Positions 1 through 8,453 of a DNA stretch of 64,000 bases are shown piece by piece. This stretch comes from Sedimentibacter saalensis (GTDB taxonomy: Bacteria > Bacillota > Clostridia > Tissierellales > Sedimentibacteraceae), in assembly GCF_007830175.1 (NCBI RefSeq), contig NZ_VLKH01000001.1:186001-250000 (forward strand), written 5' to 3'. How positions within the stretch are numbered: the stretch's first letter is position 1; every line of letters starts with the position of its first letter. The position numbers were made by a program, and so were the translations under genes. The notes under the pieces were generated by a model. The model ran no database searches, was not told the origin of the DNA, and worked only from the letters and a program-made list of their open reading frames with translations.

Positions 1-470
1 ACATTTTCCCTTGTCGACTTTCTTGCCAAATATCTTTGTTTTCCTTCTTCAAAAAGTTTTTCTTCTTCTTCGTTCACAAGCTTCAATGGCGGTACAGCAA
101 CAGGTTTCCCATTTTTATCCAGGGCAACAAATGTAAAATAACCTGTCAATGCAACCTTGGGAGGTTCATCAAACCTCAGGTCCTCCACCATAACCGTTGC
201 CAGAACCTCAATGGAACTTATTCCAACGAATGTAACCTGGCATATACACTTAACATAATTACCTATATGTATGGGAAGATGAAATTCCAGACTATCTACT
301 CGCGCAGTAACAACGCTTGACCTGCAATGTCTCATTGCAGCTATACCTGATGCGTTGTCCATCATTTTCATTATTTCGCCGCCGTGGACATTTCCTGCTA
401 TGTTGGCATGCTCCGGCTGCATGAGACTTCCCATTATTATTTTAGATTGTTCTACTGTCTTGGCTTCTAT
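1..470 (-). CDS. Acyl-CoA thioesterase, hotdog fold (partial, runs off the left edge)
   Basis: The reading frame shows the hotdog signature GNVHGG followed by EIMKMMDNASG, typical of YciA/BACH-type acyl-CoA hydrolases that cleave cytosolic acyl-CoA thioesters. The C-terminus is beyond position 1. The start is odd. The first ATG (434) has no ribosome site and would drop about 12 residues (EAKTVEQSKII) normally present in this family. An excellent site, AAAGAGGTG, lies 6 nt before an in-frame ATA at 470, directly after a stop. I therefore place the start at 470 as an AUA codon, or as an ATG lost by mutation or sequencing error. It lies 67 bp after the HAD gene on the same strand and may be read through from the riboflavin operon. 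Confidence 0.8.
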   Translation of the reverse strand, partial: MEAKTVEQSKIIMGSLMQPEHANIAGNVHGGEIMKMMDNASGIAAMRHCRSSVVTARVDSLEFHLPIHIGNYVKCICQVTFVGISSIEVLATVMVEDLRFDEPPKVALTGYFTFVALDKNGKPVAVPPLKLVNEEEEKLFEEGKQRYLARKSTREN

Positions 471-537
471 TTAATACACCTCTTTCATTGGATGATTATA
501 TCAAATTGCATTAAACATTTCTACATTTTTATATTGC

Positions 538-1194
538 TCATACCAAAGTGAGAATTTCTCTTATGTCCTTGATTTTTGCAGAAGCCATGTCACCTTCTTT
601 TTCTTCTCCGTAACCATACTGGCAGTAAACAGAATATATTTCGTTTTTCACCCCTGCTTCGATATCATGAAATCTGTCACCCACAATTACCTGATTCATA
701 GGATAATTGTTTTTAATGATTTTTAAAACCTCATGTTTGGGAATGAAATCATACATTTCAGAACAAATGAAATCATCAAAATAACCATCGAGATTGAATG
801 CAGCAACAGCTGCTTCCATGTACCTTACACTGCAGTTGCTTAAAAATACAAGCTTTAAACCTCTTTTTTTAAGTGATTGGAGTACTTCTGCTGCATTGTC
901 ATAAAGACAGCCATTTCCTGAAAGCAGCTGATTATGCATTTCTCTACCGATTATTGCTCCGGCTCTGTCTTTAAATGTTTCATCCAGATCTTTCATGAAA
1001 TCGTCCCACATCTCAATCCTGGTGTACCCAAGCCATCTGGAAATTTCATCATCCTTCCACTCTCTTGATTCTGCTTTTTTATTTTCTACAAGAAAATCAT
1101 AGGCCATTCTGAAAGCAGGCGAGTAAATTTTGATGCTGTTGTTAAGTGTTCCGTCAAAATCAAAATATATTGTTTTGACACCCGGAAACTTCAT
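538..1194 (-). CDS. HAD-family hydrolase at the end of the riboflavin operon
   Basis: A 218-residue HAD phosphatase. Motif I is DFDGT (nucleophile D12, acid D14), motif II the serine in FLSN (S119), motif III K153 and motif IV GDRFHD (D173, D177), with a helical cap at about 20-90. The start at 1194 is one base after the ribH stop, with GAGAAG just upstream; a TTG at 1215 is possible but less likely. The family includes phosphoglycolate phosphatases and the promiscuous enzymes (YcsE, YitU, YwtE, YbjI, YigB) that dephosphorylate 5-amino-6-ribitylaminouracil 5'-phosphate. Its place as last gene of the rib operon suggests that role; this is inference from context. Confidence 0.85.
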   Translation of the reverse strand: MKFPGVKTIYFDFDGTLNNSIKIYSPAFRMAYDFLVENKKAESREWKDDEISRWLGYTRIEMWDDFMKDLDETFKDRAGAIIGREMHNQLLSGNGCLYDNAAEVLQSLKKRGLKLVFLSNCSVRYMEAAVAAFNLDGYFDDFICSEMYDFIPKHEVLKIIKNNYPMNQVIVGDRFHDIEAGVKNEIYSVYCQYGYGEEKEGDMASAKIKDIREILTLV

Positions 1195-1195
1195 T

Positions 1196-1663
1196 TTACT
1201 TCTCAAGCTCATCAAAGAGATTTACCATTTCAATTGCTGTGCAGGCAGCATCATAACCCTTGTTTCCTGCCTTTGTTCCTGCTCTTTCAATAGCCTGTTC
1301 AATTGTGTCTGTAGTGAGCACTCCAAAGACTACCGGAAGTCCGGTTTCCAGAGAAACGTTGGCTATTCCTTTTGACACTTCGCTTGAAACAAAGTCAAAA
1401 TGAGGAGTAGATCCTTTTATTACTGCCCCAAGGCATATAACGGCGCTGTACTTGCCGGACTGTGCCATTTTTTTTGCAGCCAGAGGTATTTCAAAAGCTC
1501 CCGGAACCCAGGCAACTTCAATTTCTTCTTCATTTACACCGTGTCTTTTCAGAGCATCCAGTGCTCCGGCCAAAAGCTTTCCTCCAATAAATTCGTTGAA
1601 TCTTCCTACCACTATACCGTATTTCTTATTGTTTGATGTTAATCTTCCTTCATATATTCTCAT
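1196..1663 (-). CDS. ribH: 6,7-dimethyl-8-ribityllumazine synthase
   Basis: Condenses 5-amino-6-ribitylaminouracil with 3,4-dihydroxybutanone 4-phosphate, the penultimate step of riboflavin synthesis; the family forms 60-meric capsids or pentamers. The substrate motifs are clear: [22 protein letters not shown] with the catalytic histidine, and [11 protein letters not shown]. Two ATGs compete. The one at 1669 touches AGGAGG with no spacing, whereas 1663 sits 6 nt after it, so 1663 is preferred (155 residues, usual length). The gene lies 13 bp after ribBA and abuts the HAD gene. Confidence 0.97.
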   Translation of the reverse strand: MRIYEGRLTSNNKKYGIVVGRFNEFIGGKLLAGALDALKRHGVNEEEIEVAWVPGAFEIPLAAKKMAQSGKYSAVICLGAVIKGSTPHFDFVSSEVSKGIANVSLETGLPVVFGVLTTDTIEQAIERAGTKAGNKGYDAACTAIEMVNLFDELEK

Positions 1664-1676
1664 GTTCATCCTCCTA

Positions 1677-2870
1677 TTAAAATTGTAAATCGTGACCCAT
1701 TTTTTCTTTTTTTGTTTTTAAATAAAATTCATTTTTTTCGTTGCTTTCCACCTGAATATTTTCCTTGCCTACAACTTCAATTCCAAAGCCTGACAGACCT
1801 ATAATCTTTTGAGGATTGTTTGTCATGAGCCTTATTTTTCTGATTCCAAGAGCATATAATATCTGCGCCCCAATTCCGTAATCTCTTAAATCTTCCTCGA
1901 ATCCAAGAGCAAGGTTTGCTTCCACAGTGTCCATTCCCTGGTCCTGCAGTGAATATGCCCTGATTTTGTTGATGAGGCCTATTCCTCTTCCTTCCTGCCT
2001 CATGTATAAAAGAACTCCTCTTCCTTCTTCCTCAATGCGCATCAATGCTTCATGCATCTGATCACCGCAGTCGCACCTTAAGGAACCGAAAGCATCTCCC
2101 GTGAGGCATTCCGAGTGAACCCTCACAAGCACAGGTTCCTCTGTCTCTACATCGCCTTTAACAAGAGCCACATGATGCTCTCCTGTGATTTTATTGATGA
2201 ATCCTATCATTTTAAAATCACCGAATTTTGTAGGCATGCTTGCTTCAGCAACTTTTTCCACAAGCACTTCCTTTTTGCGCCTGTACTCAACAAGGTCCTT
2301 AATTGTAATAAGCTTCAAGTCAAACTTCTCTGCATATTTTTCAAGGTCCGGAACCCTTGCCATGGTACCGTCTTCATTCATTATTTCGCAGATTACTCCT
2401 GCAGGATATAGACCGGCCAGTCTTGCCAGGTCAACAGATGCTTCCGTATGTCCTGTTCGCACCAGCACTCCGCCGTCTTTTGCAACCAGAGGAAAAATAT
2501 GTCCCGGTCTGTTGAACTCTGAAGGCTTTGCATCCTTTTCAAGCATGTGCTGTATAGTCTGTGCCCTTTCATGAGCTGATATTCCTGTTGTAGATCTGTT
2601 TGAATCAACAGAAACAGTGAATGCCGTTTCCTTTGGGTCCGTATTGTTTGTAACCATACTCTTTATGTTGAGTTCATCAAGCCTTTCCTTGAGCATTGGA
2701 AGGCATATGAGACCTCTTCCATACTTCGCCATGAAATTGATGTGCTCCGGCTTTACCTTTTCTGCAGCCATGAGCAAATCGCCTTCATTTTCTCTGTCCT
2801 CGTCATCAATTACTATTACCATGTTTCCTCTTTTGAGTTCCTGAATTGCTTCTTCAATCGTATTAAACAT
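1677..2870 (-). CDS. ribBA: Bifunctional 3,4-dihydroxy-2-butanone 4-phosphate synthase / GTP cyclohydrolase II
   Basis: A 397-residue fusion supplying both riboflavin precursors. The N-terminal RibB domain (about 4-203) has [17 protein letters not shown] and the acidic metal site. The C-terminal RibA domain (about 208-397) has [20 protein letters not shown], whose cysteines bind zinc, and [11 protein letters not shown], the GTP-binding and catalytic loop. Length and domain order match Bacillus RibBA. It lies between ribE (8 bp) and ribH (13 bp) and is co-transcribed under the FMN riboswitch. Confidence 0.98.
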   Translation of the reverse strand: MFNTIEEAIQELKRGNMVIVIDDEDRENEGDLLMAAEKVKPEHINFMAKYGRGLICLPMLKERLDELNIKSMVTNNTDPKETAFTVSVDSNRSTTGISAHERAQTIQHMLEKDAKPSEFNRPGHIFPLVAKDGGVLVRTGHTEASVDLARLAGLYPAGVICEIMNEDGTMARVPDLEKYAEKFDLKLITIKDLVEYRRKKEVLVEKVAEASMPTKFGDFKMIGFINKITGEHHVALVKGDVETEEPVLVRVHSECLTGDAFGSLRCDCGDQMHEALMRIEEEGRGVLLYMRQEGRGIGLINKIRAYSLQDQGMDTVEANLALGFEEDLRDYGIGAQILYALGIRKIRLMTNNPQKIIGLSGFGIEVVGKENIQVESNEKNEFYLKTKKEKMGHDLQF

Positions 2871-2878
2871 ATTTCCTC

Positions 2879-3532
2879 CTATAAAAAACCATTGTCAGCT
2901 AAAAATTTCATATCTATTTTGCTTGTTTCCTGTTTTTCATCACTTTTGAAAGTAAGAAATCTTTCAATGTATTTTCCCACAATGTCACATTCAAGATTCA
3001 CTTCATCCCCTATTCTTTTCTTAAGCAAGACTGTTTCTTCCTTTGTAACAGGTATGAGAGACACCCTGAATGAATTATTGTCTGTATCAACAACCGTAAG
3101 GCTCGTTCCGTCAATTGCAACAGAACCCTTTGGTATTATGTACTTAATTACATTGCTTGTAGTTTCAACCGTGAGCCAGGTTGCGTTGTCTTCATCCTTA
3201 TATTCCTTTATGGTTCCTGTTCCGTCTATGTGCCCGGAAACTATGTGGCCTCCAAGTCTGTCACTCACTTTAAGTGCCCTTTCAAGATTGACAGGACTGC
3301 CTTTCTTAAGTTTGCCAAGGTTTGTCTTTCGCATGGTTTCAGGCATTACATCAACAGTAAATGAACTGTTTGTAAAACTTGCTACTGTCAGACATACGCC
3401 GTTTGTGCTTATGCTGTCCCCAAGCCTAACATTTTCAAGAACTTTTTTAGCCTTAATGGTTAGCTTCATGGACTTTCCTCCATTTTCAGCACCTTCCATT
3501 GTACCTACTTCTTCAATCAATCCCGTAAACAT
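2879..3532 (-). CDS. ribE: Riboflavin synthase, alpha chain
   Basis: Dismutates two 6,7-dimethyl-8-ribityllumazine molecules to riboflavin. The protein (217 residues) begins with the family hallmark [10 protein letters not shown] and contains two lumazine-binding barrels with matching motifs, [13 protein letters not shown] and [13 protein letters not shown], plus [11 protein letters not shown]. The start at 3532 follows AAAGGA and overlaps the ribD stop region (TAATATG), which implies translational coupling. A longer frame to 3562 would add ten non-family residues and is rejected. Confidence 0.97.
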   Translation of the reverse strand: MFTGLIEEVGTMEGAENGGKSMKLTIKAKKVLENVRLGDSISTNGVCLTVASFTNSSFTVDVMPETMRKTNLGKLKKGSPVNLERALKVSDRLGGHIVSGHIDGTGTIKEYKDEDNATWLTVETTSNVIKYIIPKGSVAIDGTSLTVVDTDNNSFRVSLIPVTKEETVLLKKRIGDEVNLECDIVGKYIERFLTFKSDEKQETSKIDMKFLADNGFL

Positions 3533-3533
3533 A

Positions 3534-4643
3534 TTAACTATCCTTTCTAACATAAGCTTCAATCATTATGTCATCATCAAAATGGCTTATTTTTATATTC
3601 TTAAGACTCACTGCATCCTTAAGATGTTCAAACCCTTTTCCTCCAACCGGCGTCTTTGCTTCATCTCCTCCTATTATTTTAGGAGCAATGAAAGCCACTA
3701 CCTTGTCTGCAAGTTTCCTTTCAATTATGGAAAAATTAAGAGTTGAGCCTCCTTCAACCAGTACACTGTCAATACCTTCGCTGCCCAGCCAGTCAAACAA
3801 ATATGATAAATCAACTTTTGAATCGAATTCCGGAGTAATTACAACCTGGACGTTGTTAAACCCTTTCAATAGTTCTATTTTTTGTTTGTCGGCTCTGTCA
3901 GTTGTGGCAATGATAGTTTTTTTGTCTGAATCAATACTAAGCACTTTTGAATCAGGCGGTATTCTCAAACTAGAGTCAACAATTATTCTTGTTGCATCCG
4001 TTCCTCCGTTTTTAAGCCTTGTAGTAAGAGATGGATCATCTTTTATTATGGTGTTTACACCAACCATTATTCCTGAAACCCGATTTCTTAATTCATGCAC
4101 ATAATGTCTTGATTTTTCGTTAGTTATCCACATTGACTCCCCTGTGCTTGTGGCAATTTTGCCGTCTAATGTCATGGCAGTCTTCAGTATACAAAAAGGT
4201 TTTTTTTCTCGTATGAACTTTAGGAAAATTTCATTAATTTTTTGTGCCTCCGCCTCAAGAACACCTGTGACAACTTCGATGCCGTTTTGCATTAGTATGG
4301 ATATTCCTTTTCCTGCCACTTTAGGATTTGGATCAATCATTGCAACAACTGCCCTGGCAATTTTCTTTTCAACCAATAGATCAGCGCATGGAGGTGTCTT
4401 TCCATAATGTGAGCAGGGCTCAAGTGTCACATAAATAGTTGATCCTTCCACATCTTCATGGGAATTGTTTATTGCATTTACCTCGGCGTGAGGACCTCCG
4501 TAATATTCATGGTATCCTTCGCCTATGATTTTGCCGTTCTTAACAATTATCGCTCCCACAAGAGGATTTGGACTGGTTTTTCCTATTCCCTTCAAGGACA
4601 AATCCAATGCTTTTTTCATATAAAACATGTCTTTAGATTCCAT
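3534..4643 (-). CDS. ribD: Riboflavin-specific deaminase / 5-amino-6-(5-phosphoribosylamino)uracil reductase
   Basis: First gene of the operon, performing the second and third steps from GTP. The N-terminal cytidine-deaminase-like domain has the zinc motifs HAEVNAI and PCSHYGKTPPC. The C-terminal DHFR-like reductase domain has GESMWITNEKSR and a late VEGGSTLN. The start at 4643 follows a perfect GGAGGTGACT; upstream in-frame codons to 4718 are not family-like. This gives 369 residues, normal length. Expression depends on the leader containing the FMN riboswitch and terminator at 4892-5077. Confidence 0.97.
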   Translation of the reverse strand: MESKDMFYMKKALDLSLKGIGKTSPNPLVGAIIVKNGKIIGEGYHEYYGGPHAEVNAINNSHEDVEGSTIYVTLEPCSHYGKTPPCADLLVEKKIARAVVAMIDPNPKVAGKGISILMQNGIEVVTGVLEAEAQKINEIFLKFIREKKPFCILKTAMTLDGKIATSTGESMWITNEKSRHYVHELRNRVSGIMVGVNTIIKDDPSLTTRLKNGGTDATRIIVDSSLRIPPDSKVLSIDSDKKTIIATTDRADKQKIELLKGFNNVQVVITPEFDSKVDLSYLFDWLGSEGIDSVLVEGGSTLNFSIIERKLADKVVAFIAPKIIGGDEAKTPVGGKGFEHLKDAVSLKNIKISHFDDDIMIEAYVRKDS

Positions 4644-4784
4644 AGTCACCTCCAGGATTATAATTTCCAAAATTTCATCTTTTACTTCTTGATACCCAAA
4701 TTTTATAATTGTATTCATAGTGCGGAAAATTGTACGGGCAAAAATTACAATTTCTCATTTTTCCAATCACTGAAAGCCTGTTCT

Positions 4785-4860
4785 TGTCATCCTGAGCGTA
4801 GCAAAGGATCTCGTTTTAGATTGAAAGATGAGATTCTTCGAGCAAGCTCTCAGAATAACA
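4785..4860. repeat. Palindromic repeat (family R1) inside the riboflavin leader
   Basis: Runs from TGTCATCCTGAGC to CTCAGAATAACA, with internal GGATCTC and GAGATTCTTCG arms, so it can fold into a long hairpin. Related copies lie near 7757, 23883, 41124, 49345 and 51139. This one sits between the riboswitch terminator and ribD, inside the 5' untranslated leader. Confidence 0.85.
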
Positions 4861-4891
4861 GAAATCTACGGTCTCAACAATTGGGTTAGGG

Positions 4892-4926
4892 CATAATAAA
4901 AGGTTCTGAAGATAGTCTTCAGAACC
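4892..4926 (-). terminator. Rho-independent terminator, expression platform of the FMN riboswitch
   Basis: On the minus strand GGTTCTGAAGA, loop CTA and TCTTCAGAACC form a perfect 11-bp stem followed by TTTTATT. It lies about 35 bp after the aptamer and before ribD, as expected for FMN-dependent termination. A short CGAATA/TATTCG hairpin at about 4941-4961 could take part in switching. Confidence 0.88.
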
Positions 4927-4957
4927 GTATGTTCAAAATTACGAATACAAAAATATA

Positions 4958-5077
4958 TTCGTCTTTCTTCTCCCATCCAGACTTTACTGTCGGTCTTGGA
5001 ATTTCACCAAGTCAACCTTTCGGCTCGCGGACTTTACCGCCGGTCGGGAATTTCACCCTGCCCTGAAGATATATTCA
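4958..5077 (-). promoter_or_regulatory. FMN riboswitch (RFN element)
   Basis: The minus strand carries the conserved RFN blocks in order: AGGGCAGGGTGAAATTCCC, GACCGGCGGTAAAGTCC, GGTGAAATTCC, GACAGTAAAGTCTGGATGGG and AGAAGA. These form the FMN aptamer that senses flavin mononucleotide and lowers expression of rib genes. The match to consensus is near complete and the downstream gene is ribD. Confidence 0.97.
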
Positions 5078-5087
5078 ATTTATTGTG

Positions 5088-5116
5088 ATTATAATACCAA
5101 ATCATTTGATTGTCAA
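5088..5116 (-). promoter_or_regulatory. Sigma-A promoter of the riboflavin operon
   Basis: On the minus strand TTGACA (5111-5116) and TATAAT (5088-5093) are separated by exactly 17 bp, a perfect housekeeping promoter that would start RNA about 5-10 bases before the RFN element. Confidence 0.92.
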
Positions 5117-5183
5117 ATATTTTTTATTAAATTTGTCAATTGATATATTTAGAGACAATTGATTCAGTCTGAACAAATATGCC

Positions 5184-5212
5184 AAAAATCCCACAAAAGA
5201 GGGATTTTTTGT
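5184..5212. terminator. Orphan terminator-like hairpin
   Basis: AAAAATCCC (5184-5192) pairs with GGGATTTTT (5201-5209) and T-runs follow on both strands. It lies between two divergent promoters, so no annotated gene reads into it on either strand. Confidence 0.6.
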
Positions 5213-5224
5213 ATACTAAATCAT

Positions 5225-5252
5225 TGATTTTTTTAATTCTGTATAATATAAT
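5225..5252 (+). promoter_or_regulatory. Probable sigma-A promoter of the TetR gene
   Basis: TTGATT (5225-5230) and TATAAT (5247-5252) with 16-bp spacing, ending about 20 bp before the TTG start. Confidence 0.55.
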
Positions 5253-5272
5253 CTTAATGGCGGTGATGAATC

Positions 5273-5848
5273 TTGAACTTATACAAATCAATCTCAAAGA
5301 AAAAGACAATCGTTGATGTAATAGTAAATTTAATGGATGAAGAAGGCCTGAAAAATGTCACCATAAAAGACATCTGCGAAAATGCAGACATTTCTATAGG
5401 TTCATTCTATCATTATTTCAGCTCAAAAGATTCAATTGTGCAGGAAATGTATCAGCTCATGGATGAATATTTTTTATTGAACAAAGACAATATATGCAGC
5501 CATTTTACTGCAATCGAAGATATAATTGATTTTGTCACACATTTTGGTTTATATGTGGAACAATGGGGTTATTATGCTAACCTTCTTGTAATTCGCACGT
5601 CTTTAGAAGAAGCAGCCAAAGGTTCTCTGAATCAACACAAAAAAATTTACAATGTCCTTAAAGATATCATAGATATAGGAATTGAAGATAAATTCTTTAA
5701 AATAAGCATTGATGATGAAGACCTTGCTTCAACAATATTTGTTATAATAAGAGGATATATGCTTGAATGGACAAAACGCGGAGCCAATTACCCCGTCAAG
5801 GATAATATGGTCAGACAAGTAAAATATCTTTTAAATTCCATTAGTTAA
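5273..5848 (+). CDS. TetR/AcrR-family transcriptional regulator
   Basis: A 191-residue DNA-binding regulator. Residues about 8-55 form the TetR HTH (VTIKDICENADISIGSFYHYF, then SSKDSIVQEM). The remainder is the helical ligand-binding and dimer domain, whose ligand cannot be read from sequence. The start is TTG at 5273 after GGCGGTGAT; the ATG at 5266 is in another frame. It stands alone, convergent with the HD gene and sharing its terminator. No obvious efflux or metabolic partner is adjacent, so its regulon is unknown. Confidence 0.88.
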   Translation: MNLYKSISKKKTIVDVIVNLMDEEGLKNVTIKDICENADISIGSFYHYFSSKDSIVQEMYQLMDEYFLLNKDNICSHFTAIEDIIDFVTHFGLYVEQWGYYANLLVIRTSLEEAAKGSLNQHKKIYNVLKDIIDIGIEDKFFKISIDDEDLASTIFVIIRGYMLEWTKRGANYPVKDNMVRQVKYLLNSIS

Positions 5849-5851
5849 AAT

Positions 5852-5880
5852 AAAATCCACCGAAGTGGATTTTTATTTTT
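5852..5880. terminator. Bidirectional terminator between the TetR and HD genes
   Basis: AAAATCCAC (5852-5860) pairs with GTGGATTTT (5865-5873), with T-rich tails on both strands. It overlaps the stop codon of the HD gene. Confidence 0.85.
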
Positions 5881-6535
5881 CTTTGTATTCTCTGCACTTT
5901 TGCAAAAATACATGAATATTTTGTTTTTCTTTTCCTATGTCGCTGCCCTTTCTGCCCAGCCTGTCGCAGAACCCCAAAAGAGCTACTTCTTCTATGTCTG
6001 TTTCTTCCTTCATACTTTTTATGTCGGCAAATCCATTGTTCTTGACCACATGAAGTATCTGCATATGCCATCTTATTAAATGTTCAACCTGATGGATGAA
6101 TTTATGGTCTGTGGTAAATTCTTTTAAGAATTCTCCAGCCATTACAGCTCCAACCTTCTCATGATCGTAAGATGTAATTTTGCCTTTTCTTTTTTTAGTT
6201 GTGTCTGGTTTTCCTATGTCGTGAAGCAGAGCTGCCCACATAAACACTTTTTCATTTCTGCTTTTATGTTTTTCTCTGGCAGCATAATCTATTACCATCA
6301 TTGTATGGTTCCACACATTGCCTTCCGGGTGATAAACCGGCGACTGTTCGGCGTATTTCATGTTGTATATCATATTAAAGGGATGTTCCCTGAATATAGC
6401 CGTACTAGCTATGCTGTCAAAAAATTCGGAAGGTTTGTCATCCATCAGCAGGTGGTTGTTTATTTCATACAGTAAAATTTCTTTTGTTTCATCATCTGTT
6501 AAATCATAATTAAGCTCTTTTTGTTTTAGCTGCAT
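5873..6535 (-). CDS. HD-domain phosphohydrolase
   Basis: A 220-residue protein with an HD metal-dependent phosphohydrolase domain: an early histidine (WNHTMMVIDYA), the HDIGKP doublet, and a basic loop KKRKGKITSYDHEK resembling the HD part of bacterial CCA-adding and tRNA nucleotidyltransferases. No nucleotidyltransferase domain is attached. The start at 6535 follows AGAGGTGAAC; the longer frame to 6637 lacks a ribosome site. The likely activity is on a nucleotide or phosphoester, but the substrate is unknown. Confidence 0.85.
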   Translation of the reverse strand: MQLKQKELNYDLTDDETKEILLYEINNHLLMDDKPSEFFDSIASTAIFREHPFNMIYNMKYAEQSPVYHPEGNVWNHTMMVIDYAAREKHKSRNEKVFMWAALLHDIGKPDTTKKRKGKITSYDHEKVGAVMAGEFLKEFTTDHKFIHQVEHLIRWHMQILHVVKNNGFADIKSMKEETDIEEVALLGFCDRLGRKGSDIGKEKQNIHVFLQKCREYKEK

Positions 6536-6712
6536 GTTCACCTCTTTAATATCATTAATTTTATCATTATTATGATGCCAATGTAAACATAAAATATACT
6601 TTTGTATTAATGGCAGCATTTCCAATAATAAATACATTGGAAGTTCATGTTTTTATATAATTGAATTTTTTAATTTGTTTAATAAATTTCACTTTATAAA
6701 TTTTTTATAATA

Positions 6713-6741
6713 TTGACTAATGTAACAAAAACTTATATTAT
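6713..6741 (+). promoter_or_regulatory. Probable sigma-A promoter of the 2-hydroxyacid dehydrogenase gene
   Basis: TTGACT (6713-6718), 17-bp spacer, TATTAT (6736-6741), about 45 bp upstream of the start codon. Confidence 0.65.
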
Positions 6742-6785
6742 AATAACCATAAACATTAAAAATAAGCAAGAGAAGGTACTGAAAT

Positions 6786-7730
6786 ATGAAATTAGTTATA
6801 ATCGAACCATTAGGAGTGGAGCAGGAAAAACTTCTTAAAATGGCAGAAGAAACTCTGGGAAATTCTTTAGAAATTGTTTACTACGACAACAGGACAACAG
6901 ATACTCAAACACTCATTGAAAGAGGCAAAGATGCCGATATAATAGCAGTTTCTAACCTGCCCCTTAACAAGGAAGTTATTGAAGGCTGCAAGAATTTAAA
7001 AATGCTTGCAGTTGCCTTTACAGGAGTGGACCACATAGCCATGGATGCATGCAGAGAAAGAAACATAGTTGTAAGCAACTGTGCAGGCTATTCAAATGCA
7101 GCAGTAAGTGATCTTGTATTCGGACTTTTGATTTCACTTTACAGAAATATAATTCCTTGCAATGAAGTTGTTAGAAAAGCAGGTACAAAAGATGGCCTTG
7201 TTGGATTTGAACTTGAAGGAAAAAAATTCGGAGTTGTTGGAACAGGTGCTATTGGAAGCAGAGTTGCTTCAATAGCAAAAGCATTTGGATGCGAAGTTTA
7301 TGCTTATTCAAGAACTGTTAAAGAAATTGAAGGCGTTAATTTTGTTGACCTTGATACATTGCTTTCAACATGCGATGTAGTGTCTCTTCACGTACCATTG
7401 AACAATGCAACAAAGGGCTTGATAAATTCAGAAAAATTATCGTTGATGAAGAAAAATTCAGTTCTCATAAACACAGCAAGAGGACCTGTGGTTGACAGCC
7501 AGGCATTGGCAGACGCTTTAAATCAAGGCAAAATCGCTGGAGCATGCGTTGACGTGTTTGAAGTTGAGCCTCCTGTTGATGAAGATCATCCTCTGTTATC
7601 AGCTAAAAATCTTATTGCAACACCTCACATTGCCTTTGCAACAAAAGAAGCTTTGGTAAAAAGAGCAGTCATAGTATTTGATAATGTTAAAGCATTTTTG
7701 GCAGGGAAACCACAAAATGTAATGAAATAA
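6786..7730 (+). CDS. D-isomer-specific 2-hydroxyacid dehydrogenase
   Basis: A 314-residue NAD(P)-dependent oxidoreductase of the phosphoglycerate/hydroxypyruvate/D-lactate dehydrogenase fold. The Rossmann motif is GVVGTGAIGSRVA at about 148-160. Catalytic elements are the arginine in INTARGPVVD, the glutamate in FEVEPP, and the histidine in TPHIAF. It has no ACT domain, so it is not the long SerA type. The start follows AGAAGG. It is a single-gene unit and may act on glyoxylate, hydroxypyruvate or a branched 2-oxoacid; the substrate cannot be chosen from sequence alone. Confidence 0.9.
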   Translation: MKLVIIEPLGVEQEKLLKMAEETLGNSLEIVYYDNRTTDTQTLIERGKDADIIAVSNLPLNKEVIEGCKNLKMLAVAFTGVDHIAMDACRERNIVVSNCAGYSNAAVSDLVFGLLISLYRNIIPCNEVVRKAGTKDGLVGFELEGKKFGVVGTGAIGSRVASIAKAFGCEVYAYSRTVKEIEGVNFVDLDTLLSTCDVVSLHVPLNNATKGLINSEKLSLMKKNSVLINTARGPVVDSQALADALNQGKIAGACVDVFEVEPPVDEDHPLLSAKNLIATPHIAFATKEALVKRAVIVFDNVKAFLAGKPQNVMK

Positions 7731-7733
7731 AAT

Positions 7734-7853
7734 TAAGGGACTGGCATTAGTGTTCGTGTCATCCTGGAGCTTTAGCCCGAAAAATCTCAGCTTTTCAAAA
7801 GATGAGATCCTTCGCTATCGCTCAGGATGACATTATACCTAATAACAGTCCCT
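7734..7853. repeat. R1 palindromic element with outer inverted repeats, also a terminator
   Basis: The core 7757-7832 runs from TGTCATCCTGGAGC to GCTCAGGATGACA. Outside it AGGGACTGGCATTAG (from about 7736) is matched in reverse by CTAATAACAGTCCCT (13 of 15), followed by ATTTTTA. The outer arms resemble the ends of the 51.1-kb copy. As a hairpin with a T-rich tail it probably terminates the upstream dehydrogenase transcript. Confidence 0.8.
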
Positions 7854-7857
7854 ATTT

Positions 7858-8334
7858 TTATTCTGTGCTTTTTTGAGTAACATTGACAGCTGTTTCAATT
7901 TTTACATTTTCAACTTCACTATTGCCTTCAAGATAAGTCTGTACGTCCTTCTTTAGTTTTTCCATCAAATCGTTGGCTTTTTTTTCATCTTGATTAGAAA
8001 TTGACAATGTAAACCCTGAATTGTTGTACTGGGAAACATATCCTCCTGATGATATTCCTTCTAGAGTTCTTTGAACAGCCTCCGAAATATTTTTGTTGTT
8101 AAGACTTAAATCTTCTACCATGTTGCTGATTTCTATGTTGCTCTCATCAGTTTCCACTTTGATCACTCTGTTGAAAGAATTTACTGAATACCTGATTGAA
8201 GGATTTCCTTTCAGGCTTATAACGCTTGAAGGAGTAATATATAAATATCCGCAATATGCGGCACCAGAAAACACAATTGATAAAACTACTATAAAAGCAA
8301 AAAATTTAATTAAGAATCCAAATATTTTTTTCAT
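7858..8334 (-). CDS. RsgI-like membrane protein (middle-domain type), orphan
   Basis: A 158-residue protein with one N-terminal membrane segment (about 5-30) and an extracytoplasmic domain beginning VISLKGNPSIRYSVNSFNRV. That pattern (S-x-x-x-NPSI-x-x-x-VN-x-x-x-RV) matches the middle domain of RsgI anti-sigma-I factors. The cytoplasmic anti-sigma domain and the C-terminal carbohydrate-sensing domain are absent, and no sigI lies nearby. The start at 8334 follows GGGAGA. It may be a stand-alone envelope protein derived from RsgI; its function is unknown. Confidence 0.65.
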   Translation of the reverse strand: MKKIFGFLIKFFAFIVVLSIVFSGAAYCGYLYITPSSVISLKGNPSIRYSVNSFNRVIKVETDESNIEISNMVEDLSLNNKNISEAVQRTLEGISSGGYVSQYNNSGFTLSISNQDEKKANDLMEKLKKDVQTYLEGNSEVENVKIETAVNVTQKSTE

Positions 8335-8453
8335 ATATTCTCCCGTCACCCAGACTTCTATTGATACCATTATTAATATATATTTGGCTATAATTTATAT
8401 ATACCATTATTCCATAAACTTAAACAATAATACTGCAATATCCAAACATAACC

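Noticed and set aside
36..320. 94-codon plus-strand frame
   Set aside because: It is opposite the thioesterase gene, which has clear family motifs. The plus frame has low-complexity Phe/Lys content and no ribosome site.
2742..3746. 334-codon plus-strand frame opposite ribBA and ribE
   Set aside because: Mirror of two certain riboflavin genes; serine- and leucine-rich shadow composition.
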